Shown piece after piece: positions 50,095 through 58,214 of a stretch of DNA of 64,000 nt. Numbering within the stretch: position 1 is the stretch's first letter; the number at the start of each line of letters is the position of its first letter. A program made the translations under genes and the position numbers. The notes under the pieces were generated by a model that saw only the letters and a program-made list of their open reading frames with translations, did not search any database and was not told the DNA's origin. Origin of the DNA: Mesorhizobium_K marinum (GTDB lineage: Bacteria; Pseudomonadota; Alphaproteobacteria; Rhizobiales; Rhizobiaceae); the NCBI RefSeq assembly GCF_040813715.1, contig NZ_JBFOCH010000011.1. One strand, given 5' to 3'.

Positions 50095-50445
50095 TCAGTA
50101 GCCGAGCCAGAACCCCAGGCCGAAGACCGCTTCGGCGACGACGATGCCGAGCAGGACCTTGCGGGCTATGAAGAAATAGGCGGCGAAGCCGGCGGCGGCC
50201 GACAACAGGCGCAGGGCGAGCGAGGTTTCGGCGGCCGGTCCCGCCGGAAAGCAGATCAGGTTGCCGATGACTGCCGCCACCAGCGCCGTGGCGATCGCGC
50301 GCACGAGCACCAGCACTTCGGCGTCCTCGCGCAGGCGCCCGCCGAGATAGACGCCGAGCGCGCGCCACGGATAAGTCGCCGCCCAGCCCGCGGCGAGGAT
50401 GAAGACGTAGGGCCACCACCAGGCCTCGATCGCGCCAAGGGTCAT
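50095..50445 (-). CDS. azlD: AzlD-like branched-chain amino acid exporter subunit
   Basis: The 116-residue protein has four membrane helices and matches the AzlD family, the small subunit of AzlCD/YgaZH-type exporters of branched-chain amino acids. The start ATG at 50445 overlaps the azlC stop as ATGA, so the two subunits are made together. A conserved proline/arginine pair near the first loop (YPWRALGVYLGGRL) fits the family. Confidence 0.88.
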   Translation of the reverse strand: MTLGAIEAWWWPYVFILAAGWAATYPWRALGVYLGGRLREDAEVLVLVRAIATALVAAVIGNLICFPAGPAAETSLALRLLSAAAGFAAYFFIARKVLLGIVVAEAVFGLGFWLGY

Positions 50446-51182
50446 GCCGACCTCCTGCCGAAGAGGTGCACGGCGTAGGCAAGCCCGCCGCCGATCAGGC
50501 CGGCGCCGACCAGGTCGAAGGCGGGCGCGAGGAGATGCAGGAGCGGGCCGAGCCCGAGCCCGAGCACCATCGCGACATGCGCCGTGCGCTCGCGCGCCGA
50601 CCCCCACAGCGACGTCAGGAAGTACATCGGCGTCAGCAGGAACAGCCCGGCGTTGACCACCGGCGGCAAGCCCTGAGCGACCAGGTAGACGACCGCGACG
50701 ACGATCATGTTGACCCAGACCAGGGTCGAGCCGAGGCCGAAATAGTAGCTTGTCCTGAGGTCGCGGGGCACGCTGCGCACCGTCTCCAGCGCGATCACCC
50801 AGGACGTCACCGCGATGAAATGCGCGAGCAGGTAGAGCGTGATCCTGCGCGTGCGCGGTCCCCGCAGTTCCGGCACGAGCGCCACGACCATCGGCGTCAG
50901 CCTCACCGACGAGAGGGCGACCGCGAACGCCGCGGCGAGCAGTCCCGCGCCCGAGAGGACGGCTCCGACCAGCACCACCATGCCCGGCAGCGCCCAGATG
51001 AAGAGCGCCATGAACACGGCCTGCGCCATGGTGATGCCGGCCTCCTGCGCCAGCCCGGCGAAGCCGATATGTGCGGTGCACAGGATGAGGCCGGGAACCG
51101 ACACCACCTTCGCCGCGCCGCGAAAATACCAGCGGCGGCGTTCGGCAAAGCCCGGAATCGCGGGATCGGCGTGTGAAGGCAT
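50442..51182 (-). CDS. azlC: AzlC family permease (branched-chain amino acid exporter)
   Basis: The 246-residue protein has about seven membrane helices. AzlC features are a first helix VPGLILCTAHIGFAGLAQEAGITMAQAVFM, LSSVRLTPMVVALVPELRGPR, and the C-terminal GLIGGGLAYAVHLFGRR. It pairs with AzlD to export branched-chain amino acids or related compounds. The ATG at 51182 has a weak ribosome binding site; the longer upstream frame overlaps the divergent cyclase gene and is rejected. Confidence 0.88.
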   Translation of the reverse strand: MPSHADPAIPGFAERRRWYFRGAAKVVSVPGLILCTAHIGFAGLAQEAGITMAQAVFMALFIWALPGMVVLVGAVLSGAGLLAAAFAVALSSVRLTPMVVALVPELRGPRTRRITLYLLAHFIAVTSWVIALETVRSVPRDLRTSYYFGLGSTLVWVNMIVVAVVYLVAQGLPPVVNAGLFLLTPMYFLTSLWGSARERTAHVAMVLGLGLGPLLHLLAPAFDLVGAGLIGGGLAYAVHLFGRRSA

Positions 51183-51341
51183 CTGAACGCCGGATAACAC
51201 AGGCCCCGGATCATGGCGATGCGAATTCCGACCGGCCTTGCGTTCTTGCCGATCGATCGGCAAGGGGTTGTCCGGCGCACGCATTGCGATTTCTATGCGC
51301 CATCGCCATTTCAAAGTGCGGACCACGGACGGAGCGAGCGC

Positions 51342-52680
51342 GTGAACGACGGCAAACCGATGAAGCGCAAGCTGACCACCATCTTCTGCGCCGACGTCCA
51401 GCGCTATTCGACGCTCATGGCAGGCGACGAAGCCGGCACGCTGGCCAGGCTTCAGCGCTACCGCTCGATCATGAACGACCTGTTCGAACGCCACGAGGGC
51501 CGGAAGGTCAACACCTGGGGCGACGCCGTCATCGCCGAATTCGGATCTGTGGTCGAAGCGGTGCGTTGCGCGGTCGAGATCCAGGACGCCATAGGGGCCG
51601 AGAACCGCGACCTGCCGGAATCCCGGCAGATGTGGTTCCGCATCGGCATCAATCTCGGNTCCGGTTCGCCTCCAGCCACGCTCCCTCATCCGCGTGCCGA
51701 CGCCGACAACCTCGTGAACTTGTGCAACGCACTCTTTTCGCTCCCGCACAATTTTATTTCGCACCCGCGAACAAAGACGTTTACGCTGCCTGCTTTTTCT
51801 GCAACGTTAACAGATGCCTAATTTTATAGCTGGGCACCAGCGCGAGCCAGAGCGCCGCGCCAACGACAAGAAAAATCGTGGGGAGGAAGGGGGTTAGCCA
51901 GAACAAACATTGACCAACAGAGGGGTCAGACAATGGAACCTGCAGAGCTTCAAATGAAGGTGGAGGCGCTCGAAGCGGCGCTGAAGATGGCCACGGCCGT
52001 CAACTCCGAGGCCTTCTACTGGTGGTGCACCGCGCTGATGATATCCATCCACGCGGGCTTCCTGGCCTACGAAATGGGCGCGTCCCGCGCCAAGAACGCG
52101 CTTGCGTCGGGCGTCAAGAACCTCGTCGCCTTCGCCTTCCTCGTGCCGTTCTTCTATTTNCGTCATGCAGGACGGCGGCGACCTCTACGGCGACGGCGTC
52201 AACGTCGCGGCGCGCTTGGAATCGCTCGCCGATCCAGGCGGCATCATGGTTTCGGAGACGGTCTTCAATCTTACCAATCGCCTCCTCGCCTTCGGATACG
52301 ATTTTGCCGGCGAGCAGTTGGTCAAGGGGCAGGATGAACCGATACAGAGCTACCGGGTCAGAATGCCGGGCCGGAACGCCGACGAAGACGCAAGGGTTAA
52401 GTCGCCCCAGACCGCGCTGGGACGCCCCGCCTCGGCCGTGGGGCAGCCAGAGCGGTTCGCCGGGCGCGGCAATTTCCTGGATCGCCAGTTCGCACGCATC
52501 AGGAAGTTTCGCGCATGGTATCGCCGCCAGCCCTACAAGGTGCGTATCCCTGTCGCGGCGATCGGCGCGTTTGCGGCGATCAACCTGCTGACCACCGGCC
52601 TGTCGGAGATCTGGTTCATCTACCCCTCGATCCCCTTCACCGTCTATCTACTGTTCTACTTCCTCCTGCGCCGACAGTAG
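51342..52680 (+). CDS. Class III nucleotidyl cyclase with C-terminal two-helix membrane tail (split by a misplaced contig)
   Basis: The coding parts are 51342-51658 and 52161-52680. The first half gives KLTTIFCADVQRYSTLM (metal aspartate), HEGRKVNTWGDAVIAEF and WFRIGINLG. The second gives DLYGDGVNVAARLESLADPGGIMVSE, then a linker and two membrane helices (about IPVAAIGAFAAINLLTTG and WFIYPSIPFTVYLLFYFLL) at the very end. Joining the halves keeps the frame and needs only about three missing bases to give a normal domain and roughly 279 residues. The GTG start at 51342 has GGAG seven bases upstream. A cyclase with a C-terminal membrane tail is unusual; most rhizobial soluble cyclases carry TPR repeats there. 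Confidence 0.82.
51660..52159. repeat. amt: Misplaced contig: second version of the amt upstream region and 5' end
   Basis: Between two Ns (51659 and 52160), bases 51736-52159 duplicate 52731-53154 with a constant offset of 995 and at least four substitutions. It includes the first 75 codons of amt (from 51933). The first 76 bases (51660-51735) do not match the sequence before the real amt gene, so this version comes from a different flanking context. It interrupts the cyclase gene and is not a true insertion. Confidence 0.88.
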
Positions 52681-52927
52681 CGTATCCGCGCGATCGGTCG
52701 GGCGACAAGGGAAGGCGCGGCCTTCACGTATTTCGCTCCCGCACAATTTTATTTCGCACCCGCGAACAAAGGCGTTTACGCTGCCTGCTTTTTCTGCAAC
52801 GTTAACAGATGCCTAATTTTATAGCTGGGCACCAGCGCGAGCCCGAGCGCCGCGCCAACGACAAGAAAAATCGTGGGGAGGAAGGGGGTTAGCCAGAACA
52901 AACATTGACCAACAGAGGGGTCAGACA
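52681..52927. other. Intergenic region upstream of amt
   Basis: These 247 bases between the cyclase stop and amt are more AT-rich than the coding DNA around them. I found no clear sigma-54 (-24/-12) element or promoter match. Part is duplicated in the misplaced contig. Confidence 0.4.
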
Positions 52928-54262
52928 ATGGAACCTGCAGAGCTTCAAATGAAGGTGGAGGCGCTCGAAGCGGCGCTGAAGATGGCCACGGCCGTCAACT
53001 CCGAGGCCTTCTACTGGTGGTGCACCGCGCTGATGATATCCATCCACGCGGGCTTCCTGGCCTACGAAATGGGCGCGTCCCGCGCCAAGAACGCGTTGGC
53101 GTCGGGCGTCAAGAACCTCGTCGCCTTCGCCTTCCTCGTGCCGTTCTTCTATTTCGTCGGCTGGTTCATCTACAACGCGTTCCCGAGCGGGTTTTCCATC
53201 TCCGAGGCGGGCGCCGGCGCCCTGCCCTGGGCGCAGTCCATGGGCCCGAACCTTTCCGACAACGCGTCCGGCATCTTCTGGGCCGCCTTCACCCTGTTTG
53301 CCGCGACCACGGCCTCCATCATGTCGGGTTCGGTGATCGAGCGCATCCGCGTCTCGGGCTTCACCATCCTGGCGATCGTGCTCGGCTCGGTCGTCTGGGT
53401 GCTCGGCGCCGCCTGGGGCTGGCACCCGGGCGGATGGCTGACCTCCGTCTGGGGTCTGCATGACGTCGGCGCCGCCGGCTGCGTGCACACCGTCGCCGGC
53501 TTCTTCACGCTCGGCGTCCTGATCAACCTCGGCGCGCGCATCGGGCGCTTCAACGCCGACGGCACCGTCAACGAGATCAACGGCCACAACATGCCGATGT
53601 CGCTGATCGGCCTGATGCTCATCGTCATGGGCTTCTTCGGCTTCCTCGGCGGCTGCATCATCTACACCGGCGACACCTGGATGACGATCTACAACACGCC
53701 GGCCACGCTTTCGGCCTTCGCCTTCAACACGCTGATGGGCGTCGCCGGCGGCATGCTCGGCTGCTACCTCGTCACCCGCGACCCGTTCTGGATGATGTCC
53801 GGCGCGCTGGTCGGCGTCATCTCGTCGGCGCCCGGCCTCGACGTCTACTTTCCGCCGCTCGCCTTCATGATCAGCTTTGTCGGCGGCCTGATCATCCCCA
53901 AGCTGAACACCATCCTGCTGACCCGCTTCAAGATCGACGACGCCGTCGGCGCCGTCGCCGTGCACGGCTTCGGCGGGGTCTGGGGCCTGGTGGCCGCAGG
54001 CGTGTTCGCGGCCGGCTACCCCAACGTCGAAGGACCGGCCGTGTCGTTCACCGGCCAGGTGCAGAGCGCCGTCGTCTTCATGCTGCTCGGCTTCCTGCCC
54101 GGCTACGCCCTGTCCTACGCGCTCAAGATGTTCGGGCTCCTGCGCTGCGACGAGAATGTCGAGCGGGCCGGCCTCGACCTCGCCGAGGTGCCGGTCAAGG
54201 CATACCCGGAATCGCGCGCCCTGCCGGCCTTCGGCGACGGCGCGCTGAGCCCCGCCGAGTGA
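52928..54262 (+). CDS. amt: Ammonium transporter (Amt/Mep/Rh family)
   Basis: The 444-residue protein has eleven predicted helices. It keeps Asp179 and the twin pore histidines His187 (GAAGCVHTVAG) and His346 (VAVHGFGGVWG), so it should conduct ammonium. The N-terminus has no signal peptide but a charged helical lead (residues 1-22), and the sequence is not the usual GlnK-linked AmtB of rhizobia. No glnK gene is beside it. The ATG at 52928 is preceded by GAGGGG. A strong-RBS small gene follows 31 bases downstream. Confidence 0.93.
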   Translation: MEPAELQMKVEALEAALKMATAVNSEAFYWWCTALMISIHAGFLAYEMGASRAKNALASGVKNLVAFAFLVPFFYFVGWFIYNAFPSGFSISEAGAGALPWAQSMGPNLSDNASGIFWAAFTLFAATTASIMSGSVIERIRVSGFTILAIVLGSVVWVLGAAWGWHPGGWLTSVWGLHDVGAAGCVHTVAGFFTLGVLINLGARIGRFNADGTVNEINGHNMPMSLIGLMLIVMGFFGFLGGCIIYTGDTWMTIYNTPATLSAFAFNTLMGVAGGMLGCYLVTRDPFWMMSGALVGVISSAPGLDVYFPPLAFMISFVGGLIIPKLNTILLTRFKIDDAVGAVAVHGFGGVWGLVAAGVFAAGYPNVEGPAVSFTGQVQSAVVFMLLGFLPGYALSYALKMFGLLRCDENVERAGLDLAEVPVKAYPESRALPAFGDGALSPAE

Positions 54263-54293
54263 CCCGCGCGCCAACCGCAGAAAGGAGACCGCA

Positions 54294-54467
54294 ATGAACA
54301 CTTCGCCCATCACGACCTGGGACGGCGCAACCGCCTACTTCACCTTCGCCGACAGTCCGGCCATGCTGGCCATCATCCTGGTCCTGGCCGTCGCCGCCTG
54401 CCTCTATGCCATCGGCAGCATGGTCAGCCATGAAAACGCGGCGTCGAAGAAGCTGAACGGCAAATAA
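54294..54467 (+). CDS. 57-residue single-span membrane protein downstream of amt
   Basis: An ATG at 54294 has an excellent ribosome binding site (AAAGGAG, six bases away) and opens a 57-codon frame ending in TAA at 54467. The product has a polar N-terminus (MNTSPITTWDGATAYFTF), one membrane helix (about residues 24-44, MLAIILVLAVAACLYAIGSMV) and a basic C-terminal tail (SKKLNGK). It lies 31 bases after amt and before a strong terminator, so the two probably form one transcript. I do not recognise the family. It could be an accessory or regulatory partner of the transporter, which lacks a GlnK gene; that is inference. Confidence 0.75.
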   Translation: MNTSPITTWDGATAYFTFADSPAMLAIILVLAVAACLYAIGSMVSHENAASKKLNGK

Positions 54468-54535
54468 CGCCTCGGCCGCGGCGCTGCCCTGCTCCGGGCG
54501 GCGCCCTGGCCGGCTCGGTCGCCGCGCCGGCCATC

Positions 54536-54569
54536 AAAAAAAGGCCCCGGTTTTCCGGGGCCTTTTTTT
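54536..54569. terminator. Strong bidirectional terminator between the amt operon and clpA
   Basis: Seven A, GGCCCCGG, a TTTT loop, CCGGGGCC and seven T form a textbook intrinsic terminator that reads in both directions, serving the amt operon on the plus strand and clpA on the minus strand. Confidence 0.93.
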
Positions 54570-57025
54570 CAGTTCTTGCGGGGCAGTTGCGGAACCAGGC
54601 TGCGCTTGCCGCCCTGGTCAGGCGCCTTGGGCGTCGGCTTGGCTTTCGCCGCGGCCGGCTTCTTCGCCTTCTTGGGCGCCACTTTCACCTCTTCCTCGGA
54701 AGGGTCTTCCTTCTTCGGCTTGACGCGCGTCTCGTCGGCGATCGACTCCAGTTTCAGGCCGGCCTTGCCGTCCTCGCCGGTCTCCACCGTGACGCGCACG
54801 GTGCCGCCCTTCTTGAGCTTGCCGAACAGCACCTCGTCCGCCAGCGGCTTCTTGATGTGCTCCTGGATGACCCGCCCGAGCGGGCGCGCGCCCATGCGCT
54901 CGTCGTAGCCCTTTTCGGCGAGCCAGGCGACGGCCTCCGGCGTCAGGTCGAAGGTGACGCCACGCTCGGAAAGCTGTGCCTCGAGCTGCATCACGAACTT
55001 CTGCACGACCTGGTGCACCACCGGCACGGGCAGCGAGCCGAACGGGATGATCGCGTCGAGCCGGTTGCGGAACTCCGGCGTGAACAGCCGGTTGATCGCC
55101 TCGACGTCGTCGCCCTCGCGCTTGGTCGAGCCGAAGCCGATCGCCGCGCGCTGCGCGTCCGACGCGCCCGCATTGGTGGTCATGATCAGGATCACGTTGC
55201 GGAAGTCGATCTGCTTGCCGTTGTGGTCGGTCAGCTTGCCGTGGTCCATCACCTGCAACAGGATGTTGAAGAGGTCCGGATGCGCCTTCTCGACCTCGTC
55301 GAGCAGCAGCACGCAATGCGGATGCTGGTCGACGCCATCGGTCAGAAGGCCGCCCTGGTCGAAGCCGACATAGCCGGGAGGCGCGCCGATCAGCCGGCTC
55401 ACCGTGTGGCGCTCCATGTATTCCGACATGTCGAAGCGCAGCAGTTCCACGCCGAGCGACGCGGCGAGCTGCTTGGCAACCTCGGTCTTGCCGACGCCGG
55501 TCGGGCCGGAGAACAGGTAGCAGCCGATCGGCTTCTCCGGTTCGCGCAGGCCGGCGCGCGCCAGCTTGATCGCCGACGACAGCGCCGTGATCGCCGTATC
55601 CTGGCCGTAGACGACGCGCTGCAGTTCGACCTCGAGGCCGGCCAGCACCTGCTCGTCGTCGGCGGAGACCGTCTTCGGCGGGATGCGCGCCATGGTGGCG
55701 ATCGTCGCCTCGATCTCCTTGATGCCGATCGTCTTCTTGCGCCGCCCCTCGGGCAGCAGCATCTGCGAGGCGCCGGTCTCGTCGATCACGTCGATCGCCT
55801 TGTCCGGCAGCTTGCGGTCACTGATGTAGCGCGCCGACAGTTCCACCGCCGCCTTGATGGCGTCGTTGGTGTACTTCACCTTGTGGAATTCCTCGTAGTA
55901 GGGCTTCAGCCCCTTCATGATGGCGATCGCGTCGTCCACCGTCGGCTCGTTGACGTCGATCTTCTGGAAGCGCCGCACCAGCGCGCGGTCCTTCTCGAAG
56001 AACTGGCGGAACTCCTTGTAGGTGGTCGATCCGATGCAGCGGATCGCGCCCGACGACAGCGCCGGCTTCAAGAGGTTGGACGCGTCCATCGCGCCGCCCG
56101 ACGTGGCGCCCGCGCCGATCACCGTGTGGATCTCGTCGATGAACAGGACCGCGCCGGGGAACTCCTCGAGTTCCTTGACGACCTGCTTCAGGCGCTCCTC
56201 GAAGTCGCCGCGATAGCGCGTGCCGGCAAGCAGCGTGCCCATGTCGAGCGCGAAGATCGTCGCGTCCTGCAGCACTTCCGGCACGTCGCCCTCGACGATG
56301 CGCTTGGCCAGCCCCTCGGCGATGGCGGTCTTGCCGACGCCGGGGTCGCCGACATAGAGCGGGTTGTTCTTGGAGCGGCGGCACAGCACCTGGATGGTGC
56401 GGTTGATCTCCTGCTCGCGGCCGATCAGCGGGTCGATCTTGCCGGCGCGCGCCTTCTTGTTGAGGTCGACGCAATAGGCGCTGAGCGCATCCTGCGGCTT
56501 CTTCTTGCCGTCCTCGCCCTGCTCGGCAGCACTGCCGCGCTGCTCTTCCTCGGCGCCGCGCGGCGGCCGGGCCTCGCTGGCGCCGGGACGCTTGGCGATG
56601 CCGTGGCTGATGTAGTTGACCGCGTCGTAGCGGGTCATCTGCTGTTCCTGGAGGAAGTAGGCCGCGTGGCTCTCGCGCTCGGCGAAGATCGCGACGAGCA
56701 CGTTGGCGCCCGAGACCTCCTCGCGGCCCGACGACTGCACGTGGATCACCGCGCGCTGGATGACGCGCTGGAAGCCGGCGGTCGGCTTGGAGTCCTCGTC
56801 GTAGCCGGTCACCAGGTTGTCGAGCTCGGTGTCGATATAGGTCAGCACCGTGTGCTTCAGTTCGTCGAGATCGACATTGCAGGCACGCATCACCGCCGCC
56901 GCCTCGGCGTCGTCGATCAGCGCCAGCAGCAGGTGCTCCAGCGTCGCATATTCATGGTGCCGCTCGTTGGCGAAGGTGAGAGCCTGATGGAGCGCCTTTT
57001 CGAGGCCCTGGGAGAATGCCGGCAT
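54569..57025 (-). CDS. clpA: ATP-dependent Clp protease ATP-binding subunit ClpA
   Basis: ClpA unfolds proteins and feeds them to ClpP. The 818-residue protein has the Clp N-domain (residues 1-145), two AAA+ modules with Walker A motifs GDPGVGKT (226-233) and GPTGVGKT (507-514), LFIDEIH as Walker B of the first module, and the IGFG loop that docks on ClpP (near 618). A charged Lys/Ala/Pro/Glu-rich tail of about 55 residues follows, longer than in E. coli. It lies 11 bases after clpS, so adaptor and unfoldase are co-expressed. Confidence 0.97.
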   Translation of the reverse strand: MPAFSQGLEKALHQALTFANERHHEYATLEHLLLALIDDAEAAAVMRACNVDLDELKHTVLTYIDTELDNLVTGYDEDSKPTAGFQRVIQRAVIHVQSSGREEVSGANVLVAIFAERESHAAYFLQEQQMTRYDAVNYISHGIAKRPGASEARPPRGAEEEQRGSAAEQGEDGKKKPQDALSAYCVDLNKKARAGKIDPLIGREQEINRTIQVLCRRSKNNPLYVGDPGVGKTAIAEGLAKRIVEGDVPEVLQDATIFALDMGTLLAGTRYRGDFEERLKQVVKELEEFPGAVLFIDEIHTVIGAGATSGGAMDASNLLKPALSSGAIRCIGSTTYKEFRQFFEKDRALVRRFQKIDVNEPTVDDAIAIMKGLKPYYEEFHKVKYTNDAIKAAVELSARYISDRKLPDKAIDVIDETGASQMLLPEGRRKKTIGIKEIEATIATMARIPPKTVSADDEQVLAGLEVELQRVVYGQDTAITALSSAIKLARAGLREPEKPIGCYLFSGPTGVGKTEVAKQLAASLGVELLRFDMSEYMERHTVSRLIGAPPGYVGFDQGGLLTDGVDQHPHCVLLLDEVEKAHPDLFNILLQVMDHGKLTDHNGKQIDFRNVILIMTTNAGASDAQRAAIGFGSTKREGDDVEAINRLFTPEFRNRLDAIIPFGSLPVPVVHQVVQKFVMQLEAQLSERGVTFDLTPEAVAWLAEKGYDERMGARPLGRVIQEHIKKPLADEVLFGKLKKGGTVRVTVETGEDGKAGLKLESIADETRVKPKKEDPSEEEVKVAPKKAKKPAAAKAKPTPKAPDQGGKRSLVPQLPRKN

Positions 57026-57036
57026 CTATTCAGTCC

Positions 57037-57432
57037 TCACTTCTTCTCCATCACGCATTGCAGCGGATGCTGATTCTGACGGGCGAAGTCCATGACCTGG
57101 GACACTTTGGTCTCGGCAACCTCGAATGTATAGACCCCGCATTCGCCGACGCCGTGATTGTGAACGTGCAGCATGATGCGGGTGGCCGCCTCGCGGTCCT
57201 TCTGGAAGAATCGCTCCAGAACGTGCACCACGAACTCCATGGGCGTGTAGTCGTCATTGAGGATCAAGACCCGGTAAAGGCTGGGTTTCTTGGTCTTGGG
57301 CCGGGTCCGTGTGATGACCGCCGTGCCGCGACCGGGAGCGCCGCCGCGATCGCCGTCGTCATCGCCGTCCTGCAAGCGGATCGCGCTTTTCGTTGTGGCC
57401 GCCCCGCCGATTTTCACCCAGTCGATCCTCAT
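57037..57432 (-). CDS. clpS: ClpS adaptor for N-degron substrates
   Basis: ClpS delivers proteins with destabilising N-terminal residues to ClpA. The conserved core has VLILNDDYTPMEFVVHVLERFF and HVHNHGVGECGVYTFEVAETKV, including the histidine that binds the N-degron amine. The 131-residue protein starts at the ATG at 57432 with a flexible charged lead of about 45 residues (DGDDDGDRGG), as in other rhizobia. The ribosome binding site is weak. The frame stays open further upstream without a clear start. Confidence 0.93.
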   Translation of the reverse strand: MRIDWVKIGGAATTKSAIRLQDGDDDGDRGGAPGRGTAVITRTRPKTKKPSLYRVLILNDDYTPMEFVVHVLERFFQKDREAATRIMLHVHNHGVGECGVYTFEVAETKVSQVMDFARQNQHPLQCVMEKK

Positions 57433-57613
57433 TTCGTCGTTACGCCCGAGACGCCTATGTAGTGGTTCGGGACTCGATTTTAAGCCCTTCTTTGTGGCTG
57501 ACAATATGGCGGCCCGAACCATTCCGGGGGATTGCCACAATCGTGAGTGATCGATGCGGCCCGCCGCGAGACCACTTCTCCGCGCGGGCGTCGATCGGGC
57601 CTGGGCATCGGGA

Positions 57614-57943
57614 TTATTTCGTCCTGACGACGATCGACTCGAAGGGACGATAGGCGTCCCTGGCCATGTCGGCGTACAGCCCGCCAAGCCGCGTCGCCCC
57701 GCTGACGAAACCCCTGTAGGCCTGCGTCAGGTAGTCGGCTTGAATCTGCGCCGCCGTTTCGACCGACGTCGCGGCCATCAGCCTGGCGACCGTCTCGCTG
57801 CCGGCCTCGATCGCCCTGGCGGCATAGTCCGACGCCTCGGCGCCGATCGCCTGCGTCCCCTGCGAAACGGAATTCAGGCTGTCCAGGCTGGTGTCGAGGA
57901 ACCGTTTGCCGAATGTGCCGGCGTCGTCGAACGACCGCGTCAT
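57614..57943 (-). CDS. Phasin family protein
   Basis: The 109-residue protein is an amphipathic helical phasin: LDTSLDSLNSVSQGTQAIGAEASDYAARAIEAGSETVARLMAA. Phasins coat polyhydroxyalkanoate granules or membranes. The ATG at 57943 (MTRSFDDAGTF) has a GAAGGA ribosome binding site; the longer frame adds a spurious hydrophobic lead. A perfect PhaR/PhbF-type operator lies 57 bases upstream, fitting control by polymer level. No phaC is in the window. Confidence 0.85.
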   Translation of the reverse strand: MTRSFDDAGTFGKRFLDTSLDSLNSVSQGTQAIGAEASDYAARAIEAGSETVARLMAATSVETAAQIQADYLTQAYRGFVSGATRLGGLYADMARDAYRPFESIVVRTK

Positions 57944-58000
57944 CTTCAATCCTTCCGGCGGCCGCGGCACTTGCCTGCGGCCACCCGACACGAAGGTATG

Positions 58001-58013
58001 TTGCAGCGCACCA
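58001..58013 (-). promoter_or_regulatory. PhaR/PhbF-type operator upstream of the phasin gene
   Basis: On the minus strand the bases read TG-G-TGC-GCT-GCAA, a full match to the pattern TG-N-TGC-N3-GCAA described for the PHA regulator PhbF/PhaR. It lies 57 bases before the phasin ATG. Confidence 0.6.
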
Positions 58014-58086
58014 CAAGTCAAACAGGCCGCCCCGGCGAGCCCCAGGGCGCCTGCGTATTTTAACCAAATCCGCGTCAAAGCCGGGC

Positions 58087-58135
58087 GAAATTATGAACGA
58101 TCCGCTTACCATAAACGGATTGGTAACGCTGACCC
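58087..58135. other. Palindrome in the phasin-dac intergenic region
   Basis: An inverted repeat TTACCA-N8-TGGTAA sits at about 58106-58125 with an interlaced ATCCG/CGGAT pair, in the 271-base divergent gap between the phasin and carboxypeptidase genes. No factor is assigned. Confidence 0.35.
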
Positions 58136-58214
58136 CCGTACTGTCCCGCCAAAGCGAGGCAGGTCCCTTTGCCGCCTCACCTCCCGTGAACGCTAGCGAT
58201 CAAAGGATGTAACA

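Noticed and set aside
52830..52860. Sigma-54 promoter upstream of amt
   Set aside because: TGGGCAC is present but the -12 GC element is not at the right distance.
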